Positions 16,793 to 25,464 of a stretch of DNA of 64,000 nucleotides are shown here, piece by piece. The notes under the pieces are model-generated. The model did no database searches. It saw only the letters and a list, made by a program, of their open reading frames with translations, and was not told the origin of the DNA. This DNA is from Caldalkalibacillus uzonensis. Its GTDB lineage: Bacteria > Bacillota > Bacilli > Caldalkalibacillales > Caldalkalibacillaceae. Each line of letters begins with the position of its first letter. The first letter of the stretch is position 1. The position numbers and the translations under genes are program-made. The stretch spans positions 62,001 to 126,000 of the forward strand of contig NZ_JAUSUQ010000004.1 of NCBI RefSeq assembly GCF_030814135.1, read 5' to 3'.

Positions 16793-18208
16793 ATGTCTAG
16801 AATGAGCCGTTCTACCTTTCAGGCCAGAATGAATGCATTTGTTGAAGAATTGCGAAACGAAATTATTACCGGCAAGCGGGCTCCCGGTGAGTTTCTGCCT
16901 TCTGAGCTTGAACTGTCAAAACAATTCAGGCTGAGTAAAAATTCTGTTAGAAAAGGGTTGGATATCCTCTTGGCAGAAGGTCTTATCACCAAAAAACCGC
17001 GTGTGGGAACCATTGTCAGTCAGCCTTCTGTCAAACAAATAACTACTATTACATTTGGTTATCACCCTTCAGTTGAAAAAGAAGCTCAATTAGAACAATT
17101 AATTTCTGATTTTGAAGCTGCATACCCGAACATTCGTGTGCAAACAGTCTCATCCATGCCATACTATGGCAACTATCACCAAACGGTAGCTGCATATATG
17201 GAAAATAAACTCTTGGATGTCGTTACCGTGAATTACACCAATTATCGCGACCTCATTGACCACAATGTCATAGATCTGTTGGAAGAAGTAACAGCCCACG
17301 AAGAGACATATCCATTTTTGAACGATACATTTACCCACAATGGAAAACAGTATGTGCAGCCATTAATTTTTTCTCCAGTCATTCTTTGTTACAATAAAAA
17401 GCATTTTCGAGAAGCTGGATTAATGGAACCGGACAGCAGCTGGACATGGGAGAAGGTTATACAGGCTTCATCCATCTTGATGAAACAACATGGAAATAAA
17501 CGCATCGGCTTCTATTTTCACCCCTTGTCTCTCAACCGTTGGCCTGTGTTCTTACTACAGAGCGGACATGCATTTGAAACAGATGATAAGGGGCGTATCA
17601 AGATTTGCAATACTCCTGTCGTAAAAAGTATTGAGGTATACAAAGAGCTCCTTCAGTCACAAATCATTAAAGCCAATTATTTATCGGAGACGGACGCAGA
17701 TGCAGAAAAGCTTTTCGCAATGGAGAAAGTCTCCATGATCATGACCACTTATTTCAGTTTAAACCACTTACAAGATGTCTCCTTTGACTATGACATCGCA
17801 CCACTTCCTTATTTGTATGAACCCAGCACACTTTTGCTGGTCATCGGACTGGGCATCAACAAATATTCTGCTCACAAGGAAGCTGCCAAAACGTTTGTTA
17901 ATTATATGATCAGCCGGCAAACCCAATTAAAGATCAAGCAGAACACCCTGAGTATTCCGGCTAACAAAATAGCAGCGGAGTCAACACAAAGCAATGTCTA
18001 CCGTCCTTTCCGTTACTATCTGTTTCGTGAGATTTTCCCCACATTTAGAAAATACACGGATCTAAACGTGGGGACGAAAGATCTGGAGATTATCAGATCC
18101 GAACTACAGCTGTATCTGGCGGGGATGGAAGATATTAATGACATCTGCCAGAAGCTTGAAGATCTGTTTCGCAGCCCATCAGTTTCCCTCATAAAAGTTA
18201 AGTCTTGA
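16793..18208 (+). CDS. GntR-type regulator fused to an ABC solute-binding domain
   Basis: A 471-residue cytoplasmic protein without a signal peptide. Residues 10-75 are a GntR winged helix (RNEIITGKRAPGEFLPSELE, then LSKNSVRKGLDILLAEGLI). From about 80 onward it is a family-1 solute-binding fold, with ITFGYHPSVEKEAQLEQLI at its start and an interlobe region resembling sugar-binding lipoproteins. The binding domain presumably senses the imported sugar or a derivative. It is divergent to the catabolic operon and its stop overlaps the end of the permease gene of the importer by 11 bases. The ATG follows AAAAGGAG. Confidence 0.85.
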   Translation: MSRMSRSTFQARMNAFVEELRNEIITGKRAPGEFLPSELELSKQFRLSKNSVRKGLDILLAEGLITKKPRVGTIVSQPSVKQITTITFGYHPSVEKEAQLEQLISDFEAAYPNIRVQTVSSMPYYGNYHQTVAAYMENKLLDVVTVNYTNYRDLIDHNVIDLLEEVTAHEETYPFLNDTFTHNGKQYVQPLIFSPVILCYNKKHFREAGLMEPDSSWTWEKVIQASSILMKQHGNKRIGFYFHPLSLNRWPVFLLQSGHAFETDDKGRIKICNTPVVKSIEVYKELLQSQIIKANYLSETDADAEKLFAMEKVSMIMTTYFSLNHLQDVSFDYDIAPLPYLYEPSTLLLVIGLGINKYSAHKEAAKTFVNYMISRQTQLKIKQNTLSIPANKIAAESTQSNVYRPFRYYLFREIFPTFRKYTDLNVGTKDLEIIRSELQLYLAGMEDINDICQKLEDLFRSPSVSLIKVKS

Positions 18209-19031
18209 TTCCGGACAGGGAAATCCCTTCCGTGAAATACTTTTGAAAGAATAGGAAAATCAAAAATGATGGTATAAAGGAGACCGTGGCCACTGCCATC
18301 TGAACCCCAAAACTTCCTTCTCTGTCCAATAATGAGGCCATACCGACCGTCAAAGGAAACATGTGCTCTTGTGTCGTAAAAATGAGTGGGGTAAAGAAGT
18401 CATTCCAGTTACTGATAAATGCAAACGTCCCCACGACCGCCATGGCCGGAGCAGACAAAGGCATGATGATGGAAAAAAAGATACGAAAATCTCCGGCCCC
18501 ATCCATATAAGCTGCCTCTTCCAATTCTCTTGGTATGGACTGCATATATTGCCTCAATAGGAAGACCCCCATAATGCCCCATAATTCAGGCACAATCATA
18601 GGATAGAGCGTATTGATCCAGTTAAACCAGCTGTACAAGATATAGTTCGGAATAATTAAAAGCTGTTTAGGAACCATGACCATGGCCATCATGAGCCAAA
18701 AAATCACCTCTTTTCCTTTGAATCTTTTTTTAGCAAAAATATAGCCTAGCAAAGTGCAAAGAAATACTTGTGTCAGGACCGGGATGACGGTGATGATCAT
18801 CGAATTCATGAACCAACGTAGAACCGGTCCGCGTGTGAAAATGTATATATAATTGTCCAGAGATAAATTTGTTGGTAACAAAAAATTTGGATGTAAGTAA
18901 AACGTACTCATCGGCCGGAATGAACCGACAATCATAATTAAAAAGGGGCCGAAGAACACAACAGAGAGTAAAACGAACAAGATATATATCATGATTCTTT
19001 TATACCATCTCATTTCTTTAAATTTGCGCAT
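18198..19031 (-). CDS. sugar ABC transporter permease, MalG-like
   Basis: A 277-residue CUT1 permease with six membrane segments. The coupling EAA motif EAAYMDGAGDFRIFFSIIMPLSAPA is near residue 180. The C-terminus NYF..GISLSGIKT is typical of the MalG/AraQ group. It is the third gene of the importer (binding protein, MalF, MalG) with no ATPase downstream. Its stop codon lies inside the 3' end of the convergent regulator gene, leaving no room for separate terminators. Confidence 0.92.
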   Translation of the reverse strand: MRKFKEMRWYKRIMIYILFVLLSVVFFGPFLIMIVGSFRPMSTFYLHPNFLLPTNLSLDNYIYIFTRGPVLRWFMNSMIITVIPVLTQVFLCTLLGYIFAKKRFKGKEVIFWLMMAMVMVPKQLLIIPNYILYSWFNWINTLYPMIVPELWGIMGVFLLRQYMQSIPRELEEAAYMDGAGDFRIFFSIIMPLSAPAMAVVGTFAFISNWNDFFTPLIFTTQEHMFPLTVGMASLLDREGSFGVQMAVATVSFIPSFLIFLFFQKYFTEGISLSGIKT

Positions 19032-19048
19032 ATTCTTCCCCTCTTGAC

Positions 19049-20017
19049 TTAATAGTAATTAATTTCCTTGCCCAGGTATTTCCTCTGGATCAGGGTGAGC
19101 GTTAAAATAATCGCAAACAGCATATACGACAGCACACTGGCATAGCCTAAGCGCAAGCCTGTAAAACCAACTTCATATAAATAAAAAACGAGAGTCGTTG
19201 TTGAATAACTGGGACCTCCAGATGTTAAAATAAAAGCTGAATCAAAGATTTGGAACGACCCTATCGTCGTGATGATCGCTACATAGAAATGGATCGGCTT
19301 TAACATCGGAAAGGTGATCGACCAAAAACATTGCCATCCTGACGCACCATCAATCTTTGCTGCCTCATACAAATGAGATGGGATAGACTTCAGTCCGGCA
19401 AAATAATAAACCATGATGCTACCAGACACCTTAAATATACTGAGCAGGGCGAGTACCGGAAGCGCTAACCGTGGATCCTGAAAATAGGCCTGTGGAGGAA
19501 TCCCAAAAAAGCCGATTACTTGATTAATCAACCCAGTATCAGAACTGCGGAACAGCCAACCCCATATACCACAAATGACCACAAACGAGGTCACTACAGG
19601 AAGAAAATAAATTCCTTTAAAAAGTCCAGAGGCTTTTGCTCCAGAATTGATCAACAAGGCCAATATCAGTCCTAACGCCATCGTAGGAAGAATGTAGTAC
19701 AGCGAAAACAGCGTTGTGTTCCATAAAGCCCTCCACGCCATTTGATCCTGCAACAAATTCTTCCAATTCTGCAACCCGACAAACTTTGGCGTTCCGATAA
19801 TAGGCCAGTTCATGAAACTTAATATAAAACTAAACAATAAAGGGAATAACTGAAAGATCAAAAAATGAATAAGTACCGGTGTAAGCACAATGTATACGAT
19901 TTTGTTCTCCTGCCAGGATCTCTTTAATCTTTGCACGAACGTGCCCTTTTTTTCTTTTGTTTTTAACTCTCCCACACGGACATCCTTTTGTATGGATTTC
20001 TGTGACATAGGGTTCAA
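19049..20017 (-). CDS. sugar ABC transporter permease, MalF-like
   Basis: A 322-residue CUT1 permease. A charged N-terminal tail of about 35 residues precedes the first membrane segment. The EAA motif EAAKIDGASGWQCFWSITFPMLKPI is near residue 215 and TSGGPSYSTTTLVFYLYE in the last third is characteristic. The TTG at 20017 is chosen because a perfect AGGAGGTGA lies eight bases before it; the ATG nine bases later is too far away. It is separated from the binding-protein gene by a long stem-loop. Confidence 0.9.
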   Translation of the reverse strand: MNPMSQKSIQKDVRVGELKTKEKKGTFVQRLKRSWQENKIVYIVLTPVLIHFLIFQLFPLLFSFILSFMNWPIIGTPKFVGLQNWKNLLQDQMAWRALWNTTLFSLYYILPTMALGLILALLINSGAKASGLFKGIYFLPVVTSFVVICGIWGWLFRSSDTGLINQVIGFFGIPPQAYFQDPRLALPVLALLSIFKVSGSIMVYYFAGLKSIPSHLYEAAKIDGASGWQCFWSITFPMLKPIHFYVAIITTIGSFQIFDSAFILTSGGPSYSTTTLVFYLYEVGFTGLRLGYASVLSYMLFAIILTLTLIQRKYLGKEINYY

Positions 20018-20045
20018 TCAACTATTCACCTCCTGGAAAATGTGA

Positions 20046-20090
20046 GGTGGGAGAAGAGAGGCAACAGTTGAAAACTGCTACCTGCCCACC
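20046..20090 (-). other. intercistronic stem-loop between binding protein and permease genes
   Basis: The inner stem has arms 20059-20069 and 20073-20083 with a 3-nt loop. In minus-strand RNA all eleven positions pair, two as wobbles, whereas the plus strand would have two mismatches. An outer stem GGTGGG/CCCACC (20046-20051, 20085-20090) extends it. No U-run follows, so a stabilising or attenuating element is more likely than a full terminator. Confidence 0.65.
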
Positions 20091-20108
20091 ACACATATTG
20101 TTCACCCG

Positions 20109-21398
20109 TTATTGTATGTTTGCCCTCTCTTCTTCAATCTTCTTGGCTATATGTTCCGCTGCTTCCTCAGGTGTGAAATCTCCGTTCAACATGGATTGAA
20201 TCGCTGCCGTTACATGAGGAATGATTAAACGTCCCACAGGGTCTTTTACTCCAGGAAGGGTAAATTCGGATTGTTCAACTACAATCTCCATCAGCTGATG
20301 TCCGTCATAAATATCTGCCGCTGCCGGACGAGAAGGAATATAGGACGTTGCCTTATTGAACAAGCGCTGATTATCTTCATTTGTCATGAATTTTACGAAT
20401 TCAACCGCCGCATCCTTATTGTCGCTATTGGAAGGCACAGCGAACATCCCTACAGCGGAATATGTGGCTTTCCGCTTATTTTCAAGCAGCGGACCAACCG
20501 TCCATTCAAAGTCAACTTTATCGATACCAGCTTCCTGATTAGCAATGAATATGTTACTGGTAAAATTGACCATCACTTGTCCGTTTAGAAATGCTTCATT
20601 CTGGGCATCTTGAGACACATCCGGATGAATCCATCCTTCCTGAAAGGCTGTGTTAATGAAATGTAGAGCTTCCATAGCTTCGGGCTCAGTCACAATCACA
20701 TTTCCATTGTCATCAATAATATCGCCTCCTGCTTGCCAAATCCATGGATAAAATCCCATATTGACGGCTCCATCAGCAACCCGGAATGTAAAAGCATAGT
20801 AACCTTTCTCTTTCGCTTTTTGTGCCCATTCTTTAAATTCATCCCATGTCGCAGGCAAGTTATTTGGATCTTCTCCTATCTCCTTTACTATGTCTAAATT
20901 GTAATAAGGTGAAACAACCGTCCCTAGTATGGTCAAACCATAAAGTTCTCCCTGGTATCTGGCGGCATTCAATGAAGCTTCATTGAATTCGCTCATAAAC
21001 GCTTCATCTACATATTTGCTTATTGGTTCGAGAATACCCTGCTGTGCAAAAAGCGGTGTCTGGTCTGGAAGAAGATAAAAAACATCTGGTCCCTGATTTG
21101 CTGCAAGCGCTGTAAGCAACTTCTGTTCCCTGTTTTGCCATGGAATTTCTTCAATCACAATCTCCACATTGGGATGCTGTTCCTCAAAAGTATTCTTCAT
21201 TTCTTCCCACACCGGATTCATTAACTGTGGATCAGCATAAGGGTGAACCCAAACAAGGACTCTTCCGGAAAGCCCATTATCACCAACAGATGTTTCGTTA
21301 TCTTCACTTTCACTGGTTCCAACATTCTCTCCACTGCAACCAATCAAAGCCAAACCTAACACTAGGAAAATAACAATCCATCCCGCTTTGAACTTCAC
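20109..21398 (-). CDS. sugar ABC transporter substrate-binding lipoprotein
   Basis: A 429-residue family-1 solute-binding lipoprotein with lipobox LIGC near residue 20, an acidic linker, and mature sequence VLVWVHPYADPQLMNPVWEEM. Segments GPDVFYLLPDQTPLFA and VNFTSNIFIANQEAG are typical of the fold. The start is the GTG at 21398, eight bases after AAGGAGG; an ATG six bases upstream is too close to that site. It is the first gene of the importer and probably the extracellular receptor for the sugar degraded by the 10.7-16.7 kb and 22-25.5 kb genes. Confidence 0.9.
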   Translation of the reverse strand: MKFKAGWIVIFLVLGLALIGCSGENVGTSESEDNETSVGDNGLSGRVLVWVHPYADPQLMNPVWEEMKNTFEEQHPNVEIVIEEIPWQNREQKLLTALAANQGPDVFYLLPDQTPLFAQQGILEPISKYVDEAFMSEFNEASLNAARYQGELYGLTILGTVVSPYYNLDIVKEIGEDPNNLPATWDEFKEWAQKAKEKGYYAFTFRVADGAVNMGFYPWIWQAGGDIIDDNGNVIVTEPEAMEALHFINTAFQEGWIHPDVSQDAQNEAFLNGQVMVNFTSNIFIANQEAGIDKVDFEWTVGPLLENKRKATYSAVGMFAVPSNSDNKDAAVEFVKFMTNEDNQRLFNKATSYIPSRPAAADIYDGHQLMEIVVEQSEFTLPGVKDPVGRLIIPHVTAAIQSMLNGDFTPEEAAEHIAKKIEEERANIQ

Positions 21399-21960
21399 GT
21401 GCATTCCCTCCTTATTGTCTTCATTCATTAAACATACATGCCAAAATCTCAACTTACGGTTTTGTAACCGTACACTACGACTTATCTCGATATAATACCC
21501 CCTTTTGCTTTTATTTAATAAATAATATAAATTTAAAAACTATAATAAATAATGTAATTATTACAAAAAATAAATCCAAAATCACTCTCATTATTTAGAC
21601 ACATCTCCCCTAGATCTCCGTACAGTATGTATCGTTTTTGTTAAAGAGCGCATGTATATATGTGATCAAGACCAGTTTTTTGCCACCTAAAAACTACAGG
21701 TATACAACAAAGGGATGTATAACACTTCACTTCACAACGCCATCTAGTCTATTTCTAGTATATATTTTCTTTTTCTCTGTTTTTCGCTTAAAAAGGGAAT
21801 TTAATCTCATGTCATTAATAATACTATGTGTTATAAGGGCAAAAAACAAGGTCTTTTTTTTGTCTAAAATTTCTGATCGTTACTTTCGATCTTCATATTT
21901 GTGTTAATATGAACCAGATTTAAACCACTGAATCTTTCCTTTATATAGAACATCCAATAC
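21399..21960 (-). promoter_or_regulatory. AT-rich promoter region of the second importer with a dyad
   Basis: About 560 bases without a supported gene. A dyad TACGGTT-TTGT-AACCGTA lies at 21455-21472, 57 bases before the start codon, in a fit place for an operator. The minus strand has TATTATATCG about 30 bases further upstream. The rest (21500-21960) is very AT-rich. A plus-strand frame at 21638-21907 has no ribosome site and unnatural composition, so I leave it out. Confidence 0.45.
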
Positions 21961-21971
21961 CAGACCTACAT

Positions 21972-22009
21972 AAAAAGCCGCATCCTCTTCCACAATTAAG
22001 GATGCGGTC
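21972..22009 (-). terminator. intrinsic terminator after the AGE epimerase gene
   Basis: Arms CCGCATCCT (21978-21986) and AGGATGCGG (21999-22007) form a 9-bp stem with a 12-nt loop, followed on the minus strand by CTTTTTATG. It lies 33 nt past the epimerase stop and closes the three-gene operon that starts at 25464. Confidence 0.88.
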
Positions 22010-22041
22010 AGTAATTTAACGTATTAAAGATTAATCGTATT

Positions 22042-23316
22042 TCAAATTTGTTTTGATAAAAGTTCTATGATCAACAAAAAGTTCCTTATAATGTGATACG
22101 GATCCTTGACAGGAAGGGCAACCACCTTTTCTACAGGGTGACCTTTGCGGTTTCGGATTTGAATCCATTCTCCACCAGGTTGATTCTCGTTCGGGAATGT
22201 ATCAAATACATATCGTTTGGTTTGTTTGTACAGTCGCAAGAATTCATTGTCTCTGGTATAAGCATAAGCGAGCAGTGTAGCGTACAACGCTTCAGAATGT
22301 GGCCACCACAATTTAGTATCCCACGTATCAAGAATGAGAGTTTCAAAGGGGTTACCGTTGGTCACACCTTTCGGCGGTCCTCCTTCTTTGTCAACAAAGC
22401 GAAGCAGTCCGCCGTGAAGTTCATCCCAGCCAAGCTCAAAGGCCTTTTTGATGGCTATACATACCTTATGAATATAATCCTCCCGTTCCAACTCTTCCGC
22501 TGTCGTCATGACGAACCACATGCTTTCGATCGCATGTCCTGGATTCATATGCCGCGTCAACAGTTCATCTTCGTTTTTTTCTGGATCTTGCGCGATTATT
22601 TCGGCTATACTGCCATCCGCACGATAAAATTCTTCCATAACAATACACATATACCTGCCACTAGCCTCTAACAGTTCCTCCCTTCGTTCGTGTCGAAAAG
22701 TTTTCAATACCCGCCCTAATTCCTGCGTAACATTGAGCATAATCATTGCTACCGCATGAGCTTTGTAGCCTTCTGGAATGGGGTAGGGTTCTGTCCTGTA
22801 ATCACCACGCCTTAACCTCTCACTGAGATGGTCGTATAGACGAAGGGCTTCGTCCAATACTTGTTCATCCCGACTAACACCGGCATATTCAGTAAAACCC
22901 AGGATGACGAAACAGTCCGCGTAAATACTTATGTCCATTCCTTTCCCGGGGATACTTTCTTTTTTTTCCCCTTCTTCCGAAAGCAAAAAAGCACAGTTTC
23001 CATTTTCCAAAAAAGCATTATGCTGTAAAAAACGCACAGTCTGATATGCTTGATCTAAAAAAAGGCTTCCATCACCGTCGATGATTCCTTCTTGCATGAG
23101 ACGGCCCAGCCTGGACCAGATCCAGATTAGTCTTCCTTGTGACCAGACGTATTTGTCTTTACTGACAAGTTCTGTACCTGCATTATTATAGCAGGTATAA
23201 ATGCCTCCGTGCTTGTGATCGAAAGCTTTCGTCCAGAAGGGCATAATCACATTTTGCAGATGTGATTTGTAAAACTCCAACTCCTCATTACGGCAGGTTG
23301 ACATAACAAACTTCAT
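22042..23316 (-). CDS. AGE family epimerase/isomerase (N-acylglucosamine 2-epimerase fold)
   Basis: A 424-residue (alpha/alpha)6-barrel protein of the AGE superfamily, whose members interconvert N-acylglucosamine and N-acylmannosamine, epimerise cellobiose, or isomerise aldoses and ketoses. WSQGRLIWIWSRLG near residue 58, the catalytic histidine in NPGHAIESMW and the second histidine in WWPHSEALYA are visible. The ATG follows AAGGGG. It lies downstream of the DapA-like gene and before a terminator. Given the NagA/NagB-like genes nearby, a GlcNAc/ManNAc-type reaction is a reasonable guess. Confidence 0.83.
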   Translation of the reverse strand: MKFVMSTCRNEELEFYKSHLQNVIMPFWTKAFDHKHGGIYTCYNNAGTELVSKDKYVWSQGRLIWIWSRLGRLMQEGIIDGDGSLFLDQAYQTVRFLQHNAFLENGNCAFLLSEEGEKKESIPGKGMDISIYADCFVILGFTEYAGVSRDEQVLDEALRLYDHLSERLRRGDYRTEPYPIPEGYKAHAVAMIMLNVTQELGRVLKTFRHERREELLEASGRYMCIVMEEFYRADGSIAEIIAQDPEKNEDELLTRHMNPGHAIESMWFVMTTAEELEREDYIHKVCIAIKKAFELGWDELHGGLLRFVDKEGGPPKGVTNGNPFETLILDTWDTKLWWPHSEALYATLLAYAYTRDNEFLRLYKQTKRYVFDTFPNENQPGGEWIQIRNRKGHPVEKVVALPVKDPYHIIRNFLLIIELLSKQI

Positions 23317-23370
23317 CGAATCGCCCCTTTAGTTAGAATCAACCTGTAGTTAAAATCAACCTGTTGTGAA

Positions 23371-24444
23371 TTATGACCCGGCTAACCAATGATCAAGATT
23401 TTTCCGGACAAAATCATCATCATGTAAATGGGGGTATTCCCTGTATATCCGCTCAATTTCCTCCTTTTGACCTGGTGACAATGTCTCTTTTGGATTCAGA
23501 CACCATATTCCTTCTAATAAACCTTGTCTTCTCAATACTTCGTGAATGCCAGCAATACAGCCTTTAAACTGATTGGCAGCATCAAATAACGCAGCATTGG
23601 CATCTGTTATTTCCACGGCACGTTGCAACAATGCGGCAGGAATCTGCTTATGGGCATTGCGAATGTTCTTGATTTCTTGAAATAGCTCAACGGCTTTTTT
23701 CGTCCAAACAGCCCAATGTCCCAATAGACCGCCAACGATTTGCTTTTCCACCGTTTTGCCATTGACCTGAAAGCGATAAGTTGTTAGCAAATCGATAACA
23801 ATATTGTCATCATTGCCAGTATATAAGGCAATTTCATCCCTTCTTGAAGAGTGGCAAACAGCTCTCACCACATCAATGGTTTGATACCTATTAAATGGTG
23901 CTATTTTTATAGCCATAACACCCGGAATTTCGACAAATTTTTGCCAGAAATCATAACTGAAAACCCTTCCTCCTACGGAAGGCTGCAGGTAAAACCCGAA
24001 CACCGGTATCACTTCAGCAACTGACTCTGTCCTTTTCAACAGATCTTCTTCCGATAAATGTTCAAGCCCTCCCATGCTCAACAGCCCAAGGTCATAACCC
24101 AGACTTGCAGCTAAAGCAGCCTCCTTTAACGCCTGTTTTGTTGGACCACAGATTCCGGCCACTTTGATAAATGGTCTTGACAAGTTTGCCTCGTTTACTT
24201 CTTCGGCAGCCAGCCGCAGAACATCTTCAAACAGATTAATTTTTGAGTCCCTAATTTCGAACTGTGTCGTATGCACACCAATGGCAATCCCTCCTGCCCC
24301 TGATGCGATATAATAACGGGTCAGTGCCCGTTGCCGACGTTCATCCAGCTCCCTCCATTCATTAAGTGCTAAAGGGTGAGCAGGGATCACTGTCCCTTCG
24401 TGCAATAATTTTCTGGTCTTCGGGTTTATCTGCACACTCCCCAT
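23371..24444 (-). CDS. dihydrodipicolinate synthase (DapA) family aldolase/dehydratase
   Basis: A 357-residue class I aldolase-fold protein. The Schiff-base lysine is in VMAIKIAPFNRY near residue 190 and the catalytic tyrosine in FGFYLQPSVGGR near 152. It is longer than DapA (about 290) with an extra C-terminal helical part. Family members cleave N-acetylneuraminate or 2-keto-3-deoxy sugar acids, or dehydrate keto-deoxyglucarate. It follows the SDR-fold gene by three bases, so the two are translationally coupled. A role in breaking a keto-deoxy intermediate is plausible but unproven. Confidence 0.82.
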   Translation of the reverse strand: MGSVQINPKTRKLLHEGTVIPAHPLALNEWRELDERRQRALTRYYIASGAGGIAIGVHTTQFEIRDSKINLFEDVLRLAAEEVNEANLSRPFIKVAGICGPTKQALKEAALAASLGYDLGLLSMGGLEHLSEEDLLKRTESVAEVIPVFGFYLQPSVGGRVFSYDFWQKFVEIPGVMAIKIAPFNRYQTIDVVRAVCHSSRRDEIALYTGNDDNIVIDLLTTYRFQVNGKTVEKQIVGGLLGHWAVWTKKAVELFQEIKNIRNAHKQIPAALLQRAVEITDANAALFDAANQFKGCIAGIHEVLRRQGLLEGIWCLNPKETLSPGQKEEIERIYREYPHLHDDDFVRKNLDHWLAGS

Positions 24445-24447
24445 GGA

Positions 24448-25464
24448 TCAAAACACCCCTTCTCTCTCTTGGAAATTTGTCATTTTATTATAGATCTCAC
24501 CGTCGGCATGCACCCATTCGGCTGTCCATTCCATCATTTGTCTTAATGAGACACGAGGATAGCCAAAAATACGGTGGGCCTTGGATGCATTACTTAACAA
24601 AGCTGTATCAGCTTCCTCGTTTACAAATTCCGGACGGACACCAAACATTTCTCCGAACCGTTCCGCTAACCAGCGGATTGACACCAGTTCAGGTCCTGTA
24701 ACATTCAGGACGGTCGGTGGAGAAGTGCAAATTTTTAGTGCACGTAAGGCCATCTCATTTGCATCTCCTTGCCATATGACATTGACATGGCCCATGGTCA
24801 GATCAATGGGTTTTTGTTCATACACGGATTTAGCAATTTCAAGTAAAACCCCATAACGCATATCAATAGCATAGTTAAGACGAAACTGTACAATCGGAAT
24901 GTTATATTTATGGGAAAAATATTCAAAAACCCTTTCTCTTCCTAAACAAGATTGTGCATACTCACCTATGGGGCCTGGCAGATGTTCTTCCGATGCCCCT
25001 CCCAATCGAACCTGTGTTAAAGGATATACATTACCTGATGAAAAAGATACGATGCGAGAATGCTTGAATTTTTCCGCTACCCGGCCTGGCAAATAGACGT
25101 TCATGGCCCAAGTGTAAAACTCTCTTCCTAATGTTCCAAATTTATTACCTGCCATGTAAATAACGTTCTTCACTTCAGGAAGAAGTTGCAACTGTTCATC
25201 ATCTAACAAATCAATAGCAATGGTCTCTATACCGTGATTTTCCAAATCTTTTTGCAGTTCCTTGGAAGAGAAACGTGAAACTCCAATGACTTTTTTGTTT
25301 ATGCCAGCTTTTCTTATGGCATTTTGAGCCAATTTAGCCAGACTGGGACCCATTTTCCCTCCCACTCCGAGGATGATGATATCCCCTTCTATCTCTGCCA
25401 TATCCTGTACCAAACGGGGGGATGGGTCAGCCAATTTTTTTTCTAGCTCTTGAATCGTTTTCAT
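24448..25464 (-). CDS. NAD-dependent epimerase/dehydratase family protein with altered active site
   Basis: A 338-residue extended-SDR protein. A nucleotide-binding loop IILGVGGKMGPSLAK begins near residue 30, preceded by an unusual 28-residue N-terminal helix. VSFSSGNVYPL carries the serine/threonine position, but the YxxxK catalytic pair reads YAQSC, so the lysine is missing. The C-terminal part resembles sugar epimerases (VLNVTGPELVSIRWLAERFGEMF). It is the first gene of the operon with the aldolase and AGE epimerase; the ATG follows AAAGGAGG. The function is unknown. Confidence 0.8.
   Translation of the reverse strand: MKTIQELEKKLADPSPRLVQDMAEIEGDIIILGVGGKMGPSLAKLAQNAIRKAGINKKVIGVSRFSSKELQKDLENHGIETIAIDLLDDEQLQLLPEVKNVIYMAGNKFGTLGREFYTWAMNVYLPGRVAEKFKHSRIVSFSSGNVYPLTQVRLGGASEEHLPGPIGEYAQSCLGRERVFEYFSHKYNIPIVQFRLNYAIDMRYGVLLEIAKSVYEQKPIDLTMGHVNVIWQGDANEMALRALKICTSPPTVLNVTGPELVSIRWLAERFGEMFGVRPEFVNEEADTALLSNASKAHRIFGYPRVSLRQMMEWTAEWVHADGEIYNKMTNFQEREGVF

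Noticed and set aside
21638-21907. Plus-strand frame of 89 codons in the AT-rich gap before the second importer
   Set aside because: No ribosome site, no recognisable sequence and an amino-acid make-up typical of chance translation of AT-rich DNA.
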